64,000 nucleotides of DNA from Epiperipatus broadwayi (GCA_028023455.1 JAQFVV010012423.1:3891753-3955752); one strand, 5' to 3'; counted from the stretch's first letter, positions 23,849 to 36,474 are shown. Numbers and translations: made by a program. Notes: generated by a model not told the origin, from the letters alone.

Positions 23849-25000
23849 AAAAAATTCGCTTTGTACAACGCTTTGATTTTTATATATATCATAAAAGGTT
23901 ACTGATCCCTGCTCCTTGTGCCAAATCCTCCTCCGCTGCTGATACTGTTTGTGTGGCTTACTTCCTTTCTCTCTTTTCTTCCTTCGCCTACGTTCAGTCT
24001 GGTTTTTGTTATCTACGCTTTTTTTTTTTATTTAGGAATATCATATGACATGTCTAAAATCATTACTAAAAATATACAGGGAAAAAAAAACTTTCTTTCA
24101 CCCAGTTCGCACTGTTCTCCTTAGTCCTATAATACATACATATTAATAATGGGTACATAACATAGTATTTTTTTGTATTTCTGTCAGTAAATCTCTCTTT
24201 TTATATATGCCACCCTACTCTCTTTTAAAACAACACTCGCCACTGCTGTATGGACAAACATGTTTGCTGACAAATTTATTTGATAGGCGCCAGCCAGCAA
24301 CATGTGACCAATAGATAATTTAATCTACTGATCCCCAAATATATACTTTTATATGACCTAATAATTTTTGATTTAAGATTTATATATGCAAAAAAAAATT
24401 TAATACTGACTCCGGTAAGGTTTTTTTTTATATTACAACATACATATATATGCACACACGTTTTTATTTTTAAAACACAAGAATAATCCTACTTCTTTAT
24501 TCTTTTTTCAAAAAAAAATATTTTTCACAACAAACGAAAATATATATATATACGTACACAAATATATATACGCGTACACGTTTTTATTTTTTTAGAACTG
24601 GACTTAATTCTACTTCTTTATTTTTTCATATGATTTAAACGACAAGAATGAACTCACAAAAACATTATGGAATAACTCATTTATTTTAATTAATTACACT
24701 CACGAATTGCTTCTGCTCTCTTTTCAAAAAAAAAAAAAAAATCTTCACTCTGACTTAACAATATTTGAAAAGATTATATACTGAACCTTTGTGTAAGGGA
24801 AAAAAAATTTTATACATTTGTTTTATTACTATAGTTTTCACTTGCGCATTTTAATACGCCAAATACGTATCAATATTATGACAAACGACAAAAAAAAAAT
24901 TGAATATTTTTATCATTTAACTGTTTAATTCCGTTCACTCTGCAGGGTGTGGGAGATTTCTTCCTCGAGCACCACGGAGGGCGTCCAAAAATATAATAAC
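23849..25000 (-). other. Long 5' leader of LTR element
   Basis: In element orientation it runs from the LTR edge (25000) to the ORF start. It begins GTTATTATATTTTTGGACGC, giving the possible primer-binding site TGGACGCCC. It is rich in long A and T runs and in ATATAT/ACGT phrases with a partial repeat (ATATATATACG..CACG..TTTTTATTTTT near 24450-24480 and 24540-24590). No convincing ORF was found, though it could carry an intron or packaging signal. Confidence 0.6.
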
Positions 25001-27606
25001 TGTACCGGTATAAATCCACCACGCTTACTCATACACAGTACCCGAGTTCAAACCCAGTCCACGTTTAAGAATAAATTCCCAAACGCCAACTGAATTCAAA
25101 CCCAAACCCCGGCATGACCAACCGATGATGACTTTACACCAGCACAGGGTTATCCCTTTTCTAGCTCAGCTTAGAACATGGACTAAATTCTTACAGTTAA
25201 TGATATATAGGTTTATTAGACTCTAGATACTGGGACGGTCATTCATGTAACGTATATATTTAAGTTGCCAATACAGACAGAAAGTGGCTAAATAAACTTA
25301 GAGAGTAATAAGGTGGAGGACACAAAAATTTAATTAAATAAAGTGTTTAATAAGCAAAATATAAAGCATATAAATATAGTGTTAAATAAGACAAATAGAA
25401 AGTGGATAAATATAAGGTTATATAATAGAAATATACAGCATCTAAATATAGTGTTATACAGTACGGTAAGACTTCATAAATCCTCTTGTATTTGGCTACT
25501 AGTCTTTAGTGAACGTTTTATTTAATAAACAAACTTATGCCAATAGCTGGATAGTTAAATGATTGACGGGTGGTTAAGAGAATCAGAGTATTTGAGCACT
25601 GGAAAAATATTTATCTAAAGATTTTTAGTAACTTATTTTATTAGAATAGGCTCGAGCCGGAACGTAGACGAACAGTGGAGATGGTTTTATATAAATACGA
25701 CATAAGAGATAGGTGAACTGGAGGTTTTATATAAATACGACGTGGAAAATAGATGAACTGGTGGTTTTATATAAATACGACGTGGAAAATATATGAACTG
25801 GTGGTTTTATATAAATACGACGTGGAAAATATATGAACTGGTGGTTGCCTGGATTCAAGTGCCCTACAGTAATCAATTGCGGTGCATTAACGGAATACCG
25901 GGCGGCTTGTTCTTTGACAAGGCTTAATGCCCCCAAGTAGTTCCGGGACACGACAACCAGCCGGGGTTATTTCGAACCCCGGTGATCCAAGAGATTACCG
26001 GGAAAGAAAACTGCTTTCATTCCCCAATGGTAGAATGGCGAGACGCTGACTTCAGCGAAGGAAAGGCATTGCCACAGACGTGAAGGACGAATACTTGAAG
26101 CGGATTTTTAAAAGAAATTATATAAAACCTGGAAACTATTTGTCTGTTTCTACGCCACAGGCTGAGATCCTTATCCCAATAAAACATAGCGAAATTAAAC
26201 TGACGGTGAAAAAACAATAATTAGTTAATTTTACTCTGGGACTCCTAACCCTTCAGGTTGATAGGCGGTAGCGATAGTATCAACTTACGCAATGAATTAT
26301 TTCTCATATTATACATAACATTAATGAACACTTTGAAACGATTATATATATATTTAAGATTGAAACTTGGATTGTAATTTTATAACAACTGAACATAGAA
26401 TAATAAAGTGATTTAACATTTACTAACTCGGAATGTGAAAGAATATTTAATTCAGAACATGAAATTACTTTTAAATTAAATTGATCATTATTACACACTA
26501 GTTTACACAGATTTGGAAATTACTATTGGCAATGTTTGTTTATGAAATAAGCAATACACAAAACAATATAAATGCATTCATTTAAATGATTATTACGATT
26601 AATTACAAATGTTATAAATTATTTCTAAAGACTAGAGCAGAGGGTTAAAAAGAAAAGAAAATTTACTGACAGGTTAAATAATAGCATTATAAATGATATA
26701 AAGACTTACATATGATTCACTTGATTAATAATATTAAGCACGGAAGAAAATTAAAGTTCGTGTAACAAAGTTCTCTTTTTCTTCATCCAGCTTGACTTGT
26801 AACGTAGGCGCGCATTTTTGAAAGTTATTTGTAAGGCATAGTAACTTTTGAGATTGGAAGTTGGAAATTCTGAAGTATATGAAACATGATCAAACAGCGG
26901 CACGAGGATCCATATTGGCGGGCAAGGACCAGCTCCTGGCAATTAGCCCATGAACATGGCGATTCACTGGTAAACTTCTTAATAAGATATTTGAATTGTT
27001 ATTAACTGCTGTGTTGTCTCGAGACTCTCTCTCAAACACCACCAAAGTTAGAATGTCCGTTTTTTCTAGAATTTGCCACTGCTGACCCTTTCCGACCTGT
27101 TTTTGTTTTAGGCTCCGCCTCCTTTTCAGCTTGACCAACAATCAATTATCTGTTTCTAGCAATCTTTTAATTTTATACGCTATTCTTAAATCGATACATT
27201 AATTACATATAAAAATTCCTTACTAATTTTGAATACAACTTAATTGCTCTGAACATTTGTGCAATTAGATTTTAATTAAAAACACTGATCAAAGGAATGT
27301 GATTTTTGATCAGTATTTTTAAACGACTTTATACAATTTTAAAACTAAAATTTAAAACAAATACGCCCGCACTGAAACTTTAAATTAAATGATATAAACT
27401 CGCAAACCACGCACACACAAATATTATTTCATGGTTTGCGACATTTATATACGGCATCTTTACACATTGACTGATAAACTATAAAATATATAATTAATTT
27501 TTATTATAAATTAAAATAGACAAAATCTCACTGCGGGCGAACAGTAGCTTGAATTACCGTACATAAAACACTTGAAACGAAGATCGGTTCTCCGATCTGT
27601 CTGTTT

Positions 27607-27608
<2 letters not shown>
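25001..27608 (-). repeat. LTR (5' LTR in element orientation)
   Basis: It is 2608 bp and near-identical to 19830-22444, with the same TG...CA ends. As the upstream LTR in minus orientation it would hold the active promoter. The segment 26000-26300 and the segment 26760-27140 are more GC-rich than the rest. A specific TATA box and polyadenylation signal could not be picked out with confidence in this AT background. Confidence 0.95.
25682..25841. repeat. 40-bp tandem array in second LTR, four copies
   Basis: The same four-copy array as at 20511-20670, with no difference noticed by eye. Confidence 0.95.

Positions 27609-27645
<37 letters not shown>
27609..27645. repeat. (AT)n microsatellite, right flank of LTR element
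   Basis: A pure AT run starting directly after the LTR terminal CA. Confidence 0.95.
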
Positions 27646-27648
<3 letters not shown>

Positions 27649-27663
27649 GTTTGTTAATGAACA

Positions 27664-27905
27664 AACTATTGTAATAACAATAAAAATAATAAATATAATG
27701 GTAAATCACTTTTATATACAGTCTTTCAATACACAGAAATACTTTTGGTTAATTCCTTAACCCACCTCAACTGCCATAGTTGGCAGTGGAGGCATGCATT
27801 GAGGCAGGATAAGGAATTAATCAAAAGTTCTTCTGCAGATTGAAAGACTGTATATAAAAGTTGATTATCATTATATTTAGTATGGTTAATATTATTGCAA
27901 TAGTT
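27664..27905. repeat. Fold-back of two Penelope-like element tails
   Basis: The left arm (ACAGTCTTTCAATACACAGA, then AATACTTTTGGTTAATTCCT) and the right arm (AGGAATTAATCAAAAGTTCT, then GCAGATTGAAAGACTGT) are about 100-bp imperfect inverted repeats meeting at ACTGCCATAGTTGGCAGT. Both arms are the PLE tail seen at 6480-6580 and 14641-14795. The right arm carries a small extra duplication (GGAGGCATGCATTGAGGCAGG). The sequence is non-coding. It lies beside the (AT)n tract into which the LTR element inserted. Confidence 0.85.
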
Positions 27906-28447
27906 TTTTTTTAATTAACAGACATTTTAATTGAGTTATATATACACATAAAGAGAGTAAAATTAAGTATATGAATAAAATAATGTGATAATAATATAGA
28001 TTATAATACTATAAAATGGTATATTATAACTATAAGTCATTAAAAACACTTTAAATGGTAATATTAGCTTATGCCATATTTTTAGATGTAGAGCTGAGAG
28101 TGTTGAAATAATCTTCCAAAAATCAGCTTGAAACTATTTAAACAATGTCAACATAATAATACTTTGTATTCAAGAATGGATTGCTTGCCACTTGCAGTTT
28201 TATAAGTAGCACAATATTTAGGCTACGTCATAATTTTCAATGAGTCTTTTACATTATCTGTACAAATCAAGATTATCATCAAATGAAATAAAAATAGCAT
28301 GTTATAAAATAGTTTAGAAATAATAAACTACAGATAAGTTTATCAAAAGAAAAATCAAATAATCAAATGATTAGTTTCCCAAAAGTTCATGTAAAATTCA
28401 AGCATCAGTAAGGTCAAATGGAATTTTGACTCAGAAAGCTTTAACTG
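27906..28447. other. Non-coding DNA upstream of LINE remnant
   Basis: No gene seen. The last part may be the decayed 5' region of the LINE, since a glycine/leucine-rich start of the SGNH domain would be expected there. Confidence 0.4.
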
Positions 28448-28906
28448 TTGAATGTAAGGTGGCAGGAAATACATTTATTCTATGTATGTTTGCCTGGAGA
28501 TAAAATTAGGAGTATTACTGTTAAGGTAAAGAAACAGAGGAATAGAGATAGTTATGTTATAATTGTGACAAATAATTTGTCAGAGCCATCAGAGAGAGTA
28601 ATGCATGAGTATAAAGAATTGATTAGTAGTTTGAATAAGATTAAAGGTATAGTAGAATTAGTTGAATTACTACCAATATTTGACAGTAGGTATATGTTAG
28701 AAAAAGCATGTTCTATAAATGAGAGATTGAAAAAATTATGTGACAGAAATAATGTTATATCTGTGGATGTGTGGGACTTTTTTATTAGTAAGAGGGAGTT
28801 ATAAAGGAAAGATGTATTGCACTTAGCAAAACAAGGAAGTGATATATTAGGGACTTTGATTTATAAAAAAAATATTATAGTTCAGGAAACTTATAAAATG
28901 GGTTAA
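28448..28906 (+). pseudogene. SGNH/GDSL-hydrolase-like domain of a LINE, with in-frame stop
   Basis: The translation runs from about CLPGDKIRSITVKVKKQRN through VIIVTNNLSEPSERVMHEYK, LISSLNKIKGIVELVELLP, RLKKLCDRNNVISVDVWDFF and, after an in-frame stop at 28802-28804, KDVLHLAKQGSDILGTLIY. The order (PG..I, a GTND-like block reading VTNNL, the I.GI.P.. strand, VDVW..F, and a final D.LHL..G) is that of the SGNH-like domains in the ORFs of several metazoan non-LTR retrotransposons. The aspartate-histidine pair (DVLHL) remains, whereas the GTND block has lost G and D. It is probably inactive and is part of the element continuing to 30850. Confidence 0.75.
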
Positions 28907-29099
28907 GGTTTTAAATTACATTATTATCAAAAAGAAGATTAAGAATGAATGGCATGTAAGCACTAAACAAAAAGTTCCTGATTGAGATATAAATGTGGAT
29001 GTGGAGTGGGAATGGGTCTGTAAAACTAAAGATAAACAAGCTAATTAAAAATGTAATAGAGAAGAAAGACTCAAAAGAATTTATAATTGAGTAGTAAGA

Positions 29100-29830
29100 A
29101 GAAAAGAAATTGTTACAATTGCATATTTGAATATGCAAGAAGGCGGTAGGAAACCAGCAAAGTGATTGGAATTAAACAGAGCAGTTACAAACACAGTGTT
29201 TGCAATATTAACAGTAGTGGAAACACATCTAGAGATGAAGAAGAACCTACACTGGAAGATTTGCTATGGCAAGATATAAATAGAAAAGAAAAAAGGTGTG
29301 CGATAGTATAGTTGTTATGTCCAAAAATATTTAAATATTGTAATGTGTCAAGAACATTTGTAGTTTGAGATAAAGTTAGGAAGACAAGAATGGGTGGTAG
29401 CTATAGTGTATATGGCAATAGGATATAATCAAACTATCATGGAATGGAATAGTAGCATATATGAATGCCTAGTTAAAGATATACAGAGTTCAAAATAGGG
29501 GAAGGAAATAATGATTATAGTGGGTATGAATGTCCAAATTGTAGAAATTGATGATGTGAATAACAAGAATTGGCAACTTTTTAAATATTTTTATCAAAAG
29601 TGAAATTGAGCATTGGAAATTTATCAAATATTTATGAGGACCAATATGCCTGGTCTATAAACAATATATTTTATACAATAGATTATTTATTTATTAGAGA
29701 AGAGAGAATGAATAATGTATAAAAAATTAAAATGTTTGATAATGAAGAGAGAGTATGTAATAGTGATCATAATTTCTTTATAATAGAAATGGTTAGTAAG
29801 GTGATGGAAAATAATAAAAAAAGTAGAAAG
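29100..29830 (+). pseudogene. AP-endonuclease-like domain of the same LINE, broken
   Basis: The plus strand shows an exonuclease/endonuclease-family order: IVTIAYLNMQEGGRKPAK, TVFAILTVVETHLEMKK, VVAIVYMAIGYNQTIMEWN, IYECLVKDIQ, KEIMIIVGMNVQI (active families read GD.N), a IYFIQ.IIYLL segment corresponding to TIDY..., and ERVCNSDHNFFIIEM with the SDH box. In LINEs this enzyme nicks the target to prime reverse transcription. There are many stops, and the GDMN box reads GMNV here, so it is dead. It follows the SGNH region by about 200 bp. Confidence 0.75.
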
Positions 29831-30379
29831 GTTAGTGAAAGATGTGGATGAAGAATGAATGATAAGAATAAGTGAGAAGAATCTAAAATAAAAGTAGAAG
29901 AAATTTTGGAAGAGTTTGTCTGGGATGAATATAAGGACTGGTGTGGTAAAGTAAGAATATTCAGAAGAATAAAAAGAATAAAAAGTGAGCATTAGGAAAA
30001 GTATAAGAGGATAAAAGCCTGCATAGAATAGAAATGTGTTATTAAAAATAAGCAAAGTGAAAAAGATGTTAATATTAAATGGGAAAACTATTTAAAAAAA
30101 GAAGTTGGCTAAAAGAGATAATTATATAGATCAAATAAAATTAAACAGTACATTACTGGAGTATATTAATAAATGTAGATATGATGGAATTATTTTTTTT
30201 GGAAATATATTAAAAGAAAGCATATAGGGGAGAGATAGAAATATTATTACTAAATGATAAAGAAAAAGTGTGTAGCTGTAGAGGAAAATTAGAGGCAATC
30301 TTAAATAAATGTTACAGAATATAAAAAAAATATGTTAGATCTGAAGGACAGAGTGATAACAAACTTTAAGTCACATAGC

Positions 30380-30850
30380 AATGGAAAAATTGATTATTAC
30401 ATAAAATAATATGAATGAGGCAGGGAAGAAGTTCAAAACTGGAAAGGCAAGAAGTTGAGATGAATGGAAAGCAGAAATTGTAATGAATTGGGAAAATATG
30501 GCAAAATTATATTTATTGTCATGTTTTAATAGGATAATGCAAAAGTCAGAACAAATATAGAATCTAACCATGTAGTTCAAGTATACTGTTCTAACAAAAC
30601 ATAGATTTAACACCAACTTGAAAATGATCAATGAATATGTTCTTCAACATTATGGATGTGATAACATAGATTCTACTACTGTAAAATCACACCTTTAATT
30701 GGAAATGCAGAAACAATAGAGAACTTTCTAAAAAATAATTTATAATAACTTTGAGCAAGATTTTTATGCCAGAAGCAGTTTCTTTTTTTCTGTTATAAAT
30801 ATTAACTCAAAAATTCTATGCAGACAATATTATAAATTGTTTTTACAAGA
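30380..30850 (+). pseudogene. N-terminal reverse transcriptase remnant of the LINE
   Basis: NMNEAGKKFKTGKARS.DEW followed by EIVMNWENMAKLYLLSCFNR matches the fingers region of LINE RTs (the K..K.PG.D.I..E.....G block). Weaker pieces follow to about 30850, after which homology is lost. The catalytic FADD box is absent, so the 3' end is lost or too decayed. Between 29830 and 30380 the RT-linker region is present but fragmented. Confidence 0.6.
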
Positions 30851-33800
30851 ATAGAATGCAATAAAGAGGTGTAATTAGAGAGGATTTGAAATTTTTTATA
30901 AAGAAGTTTGTTTCAGAAGTTAAAAGACACATTTGCATAATATTAAATAAATAGAATAATTGATAGAGTATGTAGAACATATTTATAGTTCATTGATTGG
31001 TTTTTTATCCCACATGATTTTATCTTTTGTTATTTTTTGTATTTTTTTGAAGTTTATTAGATGTTGATGAAACTGCAGAAACCTTTTTTTTATTTTCTTG
31101 CACTAATTTATGCCTATAAAAGTTTACCAAATTGAATACACATATTTTTTGTAAAGATGGCATCTAATGTTTCACACATAAATTTATAAAAGCAATACCA
31201 ATTTTATAAATGCATTAAGGTCACACACAATCATTATTTTAAACATCTAGAAAGGTAAAATAGAAAAATTGTTTGTTTTTAAAATTTCATAAAAACTAAC
31301 CAATAAAATGATAATTTTACAAATTCTAGTTCTATAAATAGATATTAATCATTTACAACAGCTAGTCATTTTAAAAGTTACAACAATCTTTTATATAATA
31401 AAAACATATCAGTGTCATAATTGCTGTTTAGAAATTTAGCTCACTTGCATCTAAGAATTCATGAATAATAGAATCAATAAAACGTTAAGATTTTAATGGC
31501 AATTCATATTTTAAACTGCATTACATAAATAGTTACTAAACTAGAACTAACTATTAATATTAATAATAGCATTTATGTGGTTATATTATCGATTGTTTGA
31601 GATAGAATGGAGAATAAATATAGACTGATAAATCCAAGTTCAAATCCCTTTACTTATATATATAAGAACCATTCAGTATATTGAATAAATCCAAGTTCAA
31701 ATCCCTTTACTTATATATATAAGAACCATTCAGTATATTGAATAAATAAACTAATTGCATAATAGCACATTATTAAAATTAACATTAAAAGCAAAAAATA
31801 TCTCTGCAAACTTATCATTAGAAATCAATAGTTCACTTCCTTCTAACATCAAAACATAATTGGAAGTTAACTAATTAATAGACTAACTGTAGTGAATATA
31901 AATTATTGTCATTAAAAATAACTTATATAAATAAATATTTTAAACTACAAACATAAACTTATTATTTGATTTATTAGACCTATTAATTAGACAAAGTCCT
32001 GTACAGTTTAGAGCAGTAAGAGAGTGTCAAGCTGAAGAGGTAAACATCCATGGATCACACTTTGTTTTTATAGCTTCTAATACTCAAGTATGATACAACT
32101 CCTGAGAGACACGTTATTCGACTTTGTTTTCTTTTATTGAGTCAAATCTTATTATTTTGATGCTTTTTTGTTCATATATTTTTGCAGCATAAATTTTCAA
32201 AAATTGTATCTCCATGTTAGCAAAATTATTAATATGGTTGTTATTATTTTATGTTGATGTGTTAATAAATAGTCCAACAGCAAAACATGGAAATATTAAT
32301 GCGAGCAAACCACATATATATTCAAAAGAGGCTGCAGTAATAAATACATTACATTTTATATTAAACAAAAATATATTACATTAGTTAACTGATTTATGTG
32401 TCTTTTCTAATCATTTCTTCTCACATAAAAACAGCGTTATGTTGGTAATCATTATTCTATTTAGAAATATAAACGTAACTATAAGAATCTCCACATGTTG
32501 TATAAGTTAAATTAAGCATCAGACGATTTAGAATTCAGATAGATAAAGTGTTAAATATCTAAAAATATACATATATACTTTTGAAAATAAACATTTAAAT
32601 AAATCTTTTAAGTCTATATGAAAGAAGGAAAGAAAATATTTTAAAAAATAATATTCGATTTCGAAATAATATTTAAAGAGAAAAAAAATCTTGACAAGTA
32701 ACTATTAGATATTACTAACTTCTTTAAATGATTTTTAACAATTTAGTTTCTTTTTTGAGTTGCAGTCTTTGAATGCTGTAAATATCTCGTTTGATAGATT
32801 TATTAACATAGTTAATCTTTATTATGGCTTTTCCTCAGAAAAGAAACTAGATAATGATTGAAAATATACAGTAAAAAGAAAACAATAAAAACAAGTGCAG
32901 CCTTTCCAAATAAAAAAAATACAATAAAAAAGTGAATTATTGACTAAAAAAAAACATAAAACTTTTAAATATTTAAGAGATTATTACTTTATACATTATA
33001 TATAATAATAAAATAATCGAGATTCATAAGAAGTTCTGAACCCCAGAATTGGCAGTGGGAACTGTGAACTATAATCTTTGAACTTTCTTTACCGTACAGA
33101 ACAATATAATAATTAACAATATCAGAAAGAAAATATTTCTTAAAAAATAGACTGCTCAATTTAAATATACGTCTATAAAAAAGACTATCCATGGAAAAAG
33201 AAAAATAATATTTGAATTACTTTGTGTCTGTTATTTAATTTTAAAAATAAAAAAACTAGAATTTTAAAGTTTATATATAGGATAGAGGTAGTTATTAGCT
33301 TCGTAAATGATTAGTTGTATTAATTAAAGCATTTATCTATAATGGATTATGTCAATATTGTGGATGGAGTAAGTCTGACATTTGTAAATCAAAGTATAAC
33401 AATTTAAATTTAAAACTAGTCAAGAAGACAGTCTTATACAGATATCAAATTCACTGTAAATCATAAAACAAATAGAGATATAAACTGCTTCATAATATTT
33501 TTTTCATCATTACTACTTACTCATTTAGTTTATATTCAAATTATAAAACTAAAGTAAAACTGTATAGAACTCATATATATATATGTAATCTTGTATATAA
33601 ATTTGAAGAAATGCAGACATCGAACAAGAATATCATTATTTTACATTATAGTGGTTAAATAGATTTTAGAATCTAGAGTTATTCTGCATTAAAAAGTTGT
33701 GCAGCTTTAAAAAAAAACATCACCAACAAATAATATTTTAAAGTTTAGATTGTAAGACAAAAATCAAAAATTATAATCTAAATATGTGATTATCTATAAG

Positions 33801-34770
33801 TCTCTTTAAATAAAAGTGCATGTATAAATAAATACATGTAATAAAAGATGAAATTTGATTAATTCAAAATAATATTATTTTTCTTTCATCACAGGCAAAA
33901 AAAAAAAGTGTGGGTATGTGTATAAGAAATGAGAATTAATTAAATTATTTATATAAATGAGAATTTATCTGCACACTGATGTTGGTCATCCAAGGAATTT
34001 TTGAAATGTAAAATGATAATATACAATTTACATTAATAAAACAAGTAATTCACATTTCAAATGCAAATGTTAATCTATTTAACTACGGTTTTAAGATTAG
34101 AAGCAATTTTCATTCCAAAAATATTGTAAATAAAGAATTTATTTATTATATTAAAAAATAATTAAACAGATGAGTGGATAAAGAGATAATCATCTCATGT
34201 TGGGAAGTTTTTAAAGGAATATCAGTTTAAATTAAGTGGTTTTAAAAAAAAATTCTATGGAGTAAAAAAGGCAAGAAAAAGATGAGCAATAGAAATCTAA
34301 TCTATCAGCCATGGATTTAAAAGATCTATTTTATTGTCTGTGACTAAAATTCGTCAGTTATGTATGCATAATTATACCTTTGATAGTATCCAATAAGAAA
34401 AGTAAATTAAATAGAAGTTTGTAATACATAAAGTCATTCGCTAAATGATGCCAGTAGATTTTTTTTCATGATGTGTTTCATAGGAGCTAAATAGATGTCT
34501 GATTAACTTTTTAATGTATATTGACATAACCCATAACCAAATCAATCCTGTCAAATGTTCTAAGTAATGTCAAAGAATTTGAGTAAATAAGCTGACCATT
34601 ATTTGCTAACCACAAATGATAAATATCTTGATCATCTATTTTTAAAATGAAAGTTTTTTAAAAAAAGTATTTTTTATTATTAGCAAAAAATTTTTTTTAC
34701 TCTCTTTTATGAAAAAAAAAAAAGTAAATAGCAAAACTCACTGTGAAGAAAGAAGCAACAACAATGACAA
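30851..34770. other. AT-rich non-coding DNA, no gene seen
   Basis: The longest frames are under 90 codons and low in complexity. Apart from the tandem duplication at 31631, nothing was recognised. Confidence 0.5.
31631..31744. repeat. 57-bp tandem duplication
   Basis: Two identical 57-bp units start AATCCAAGTTCAAATCCCTT. Each contains AGTTCAAATCC, which resembles a tRNA B box, but no A box or tRNA fold was convincing. Confidence 0.95.
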
Positions 34771-34850
34771 GCATTGGTGGTCGAGAGGTCAGCGACAGTT
34801 GCTTTACAAGCAGTTGTCCCGGCTTAGCAGGTTCGCTTCCCGGCTGATGC
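34771..34850 (+). mobile_element. tRNA-derived short SINE copy (family 1, best preserved)
   Basis: The copy is 80 bp. GCATTGG and CTGATGC pair as a 7-bp acceptor stem (two wobbles). The A box TGGTCGAGAGG matches TRGYNNARNNG exactly and the B box is GGTTCGCTTCC. AGTTGC/GCAGTT close a seven-base loop TTTACAA whose anticodon-like triplet is TAC (valine-like). About 12 extra bases (CGGCTTAGCAGG) lie before the T loop. An A-rich (AAAC)n-like tail follows (AAGAAACAACAACAACAAAA), and AAGCAACAACAATGACAA precedes it. No separate body is present, which is unusual for a SINE. Confidence 0.85.
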
Positions 34851-36474
34851 TATGGTACGTGAGAAAGAAAGAAACAACAACAACAAAAAAAACCTTTCCT
34901 CTACACATATGGAATTAAAGTTAATTAAAGAACAGTTATTTTAAGAAATTTTTTTGTTTGTTTTTTAATTAAAGAAAAAAAAAGTTCATATGATATTACT
35001 TAATAATGGAAAAAGATCCAACCAATCCATTGTCAAATATTTATGCATATATCTATAGTACAAAAAACATTACTAAATATATATCTGTTTAATGATTAAT
35101 AATATATTTAAATTATATTAAATAGTTAGTAATTATATGTGTTATTAAATGGGTATTCATTATTATATATTATTTATATAATTAGATGATCAAATTAGCA
35201 TTTTATTGATATATAAATCATATTTAATGATATTTTGTTCATTCATATATTCATTCTATTATGATATAATAATTATATATAAAAAATAATAAATACTGCC
35301 TAACTCTATGCTAACCATTATAAATAAAATATAAATTCATATAACATTACAATACTAACAAAAAACAAAATTTTACTATAATTCTTCCACAACCATGGTT
35401 TCATCTATTAACAAGTAGACCTTTCCAAGTAAAATTTAACTAAATATTGAAGTGGTAAATCTGTAGTACATATTTAACTTCACTTCCTGAACACATTACA
35501 GATGTTAAAAATAGGGCTTGAACAGGGTTATATATTATTTGGTCATCCAGGAATGTTAGACACACATACACATATAACGTCCACCCTGTTTATCCCAAAT
35601 GGTTATGTTTAACCAGTCGTGTTATTATTTTAACTTATGTATATTTTATTTCTAAGCTTGTAAATTCTCTTCACCTAGATAATTGTGTATGTGAGTATAT
35701 GTATTACAGATACGAAAATTGATATGGTTAATATAAAGCTAATGCAATACTAGAAAGTTCTAGAATGTATTTTTACAATTTAAAATGTTATCATTTAACT
35801 ATTTCAAGTCAAACTAACAAAGTCATATTCTTAATGTTATTTCCAATTTTAGGAAATATATTTAAATAATGCTTTCTGGAATGTATTTGTATACATCTAG
35901 TATAGGAGGAGCAAAATTTCTAGGAATGTGCAAAATGAGTTCAGATCACTCATTCTCTTGTGTTCAATTAGAGAGTGAAAACAGAATGACTTGTGAGTAG
36001 TGGAAAGCTTTGCCTCTCTAATCTTAGATCGCCTTTGTCCTACCTTTTTTGCCATGCCATCGCTACTTGAGAATTGTTATGTTTAACTGTGAAAGAACTA
36101 TTGGAAGATGTTTACCATTATTTTACTAATATTGTGCATTGCTAAATTTTGTATATGTTATTCTAAATGGCTGTCATAACTTCTAAGGGTAATCCATTTT
36201 GCCGAAGAATGAACTCTTAATATTCCTCACTTCTTTCCTAAATTCTAATTATATTCATAATGTATTCTTTTATTTATCTGGCAATGGACTATAAGCCCAG
36301 TTATTGTTAAATTTATGATTTTCCCTCTAGAGCTTTAAAAATCTCATTCTATAAAATGCTAGCACAGAATTATATATTTTAATCTATCTTAGTTTTTAAA
36401 GTTTCACGCTTTAGTTATCTTAGTTTCATGTGGCAAAACTTATTTTAAACTATGTATTTTATTAAATTAATTTT
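34851..36474. other. AT-rich non-coding DNA, no gene seen
   Basis: No gene or element recognised. Confidence 0.5.

Larger units (their letters stand above)
19830..27608 (-). mobile_element. Complete non-autonomous LTR retroelement, minus orientation
   Basis: Two direct repeats of about 2.6 kb, with TG...CA termini, enclose a 2556-bp internal region. The only long ORF (387 codons) is on the minus strand, so transcription presumably runs from 27608 to 19830. In that orientation TGGACGCCC lies 12 bases inside the 5' LTR and is a possible primer-binding site, and ACAAGAAA precedes the 3' LTR as a weak polypurine tract. The other orientation offers neither. The flanks are (AT)n on both sides and are compatible with a 4-bp ATAT target duplication, although the exact length cannot be decided inside a microsatellite. 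No RT, RNase H, integrase or protease sequence is visible. I infer that it is mobilised in trans. The long LTR and short internal region resemble LARD or TR-GAG type elements known mainly from plants. Confidence 0.88.

Noticed and set aside
29687-30055. 122-codon minus-strand hydrophobic frame
   Set aside because: It is antisense to the LINE endonuclease/RT linker, and the plus strand explains the sequence.
34709-34918. 69-codon plus-strand frame
   Set aside because: It spans the SINE copy and its A-rich tails.
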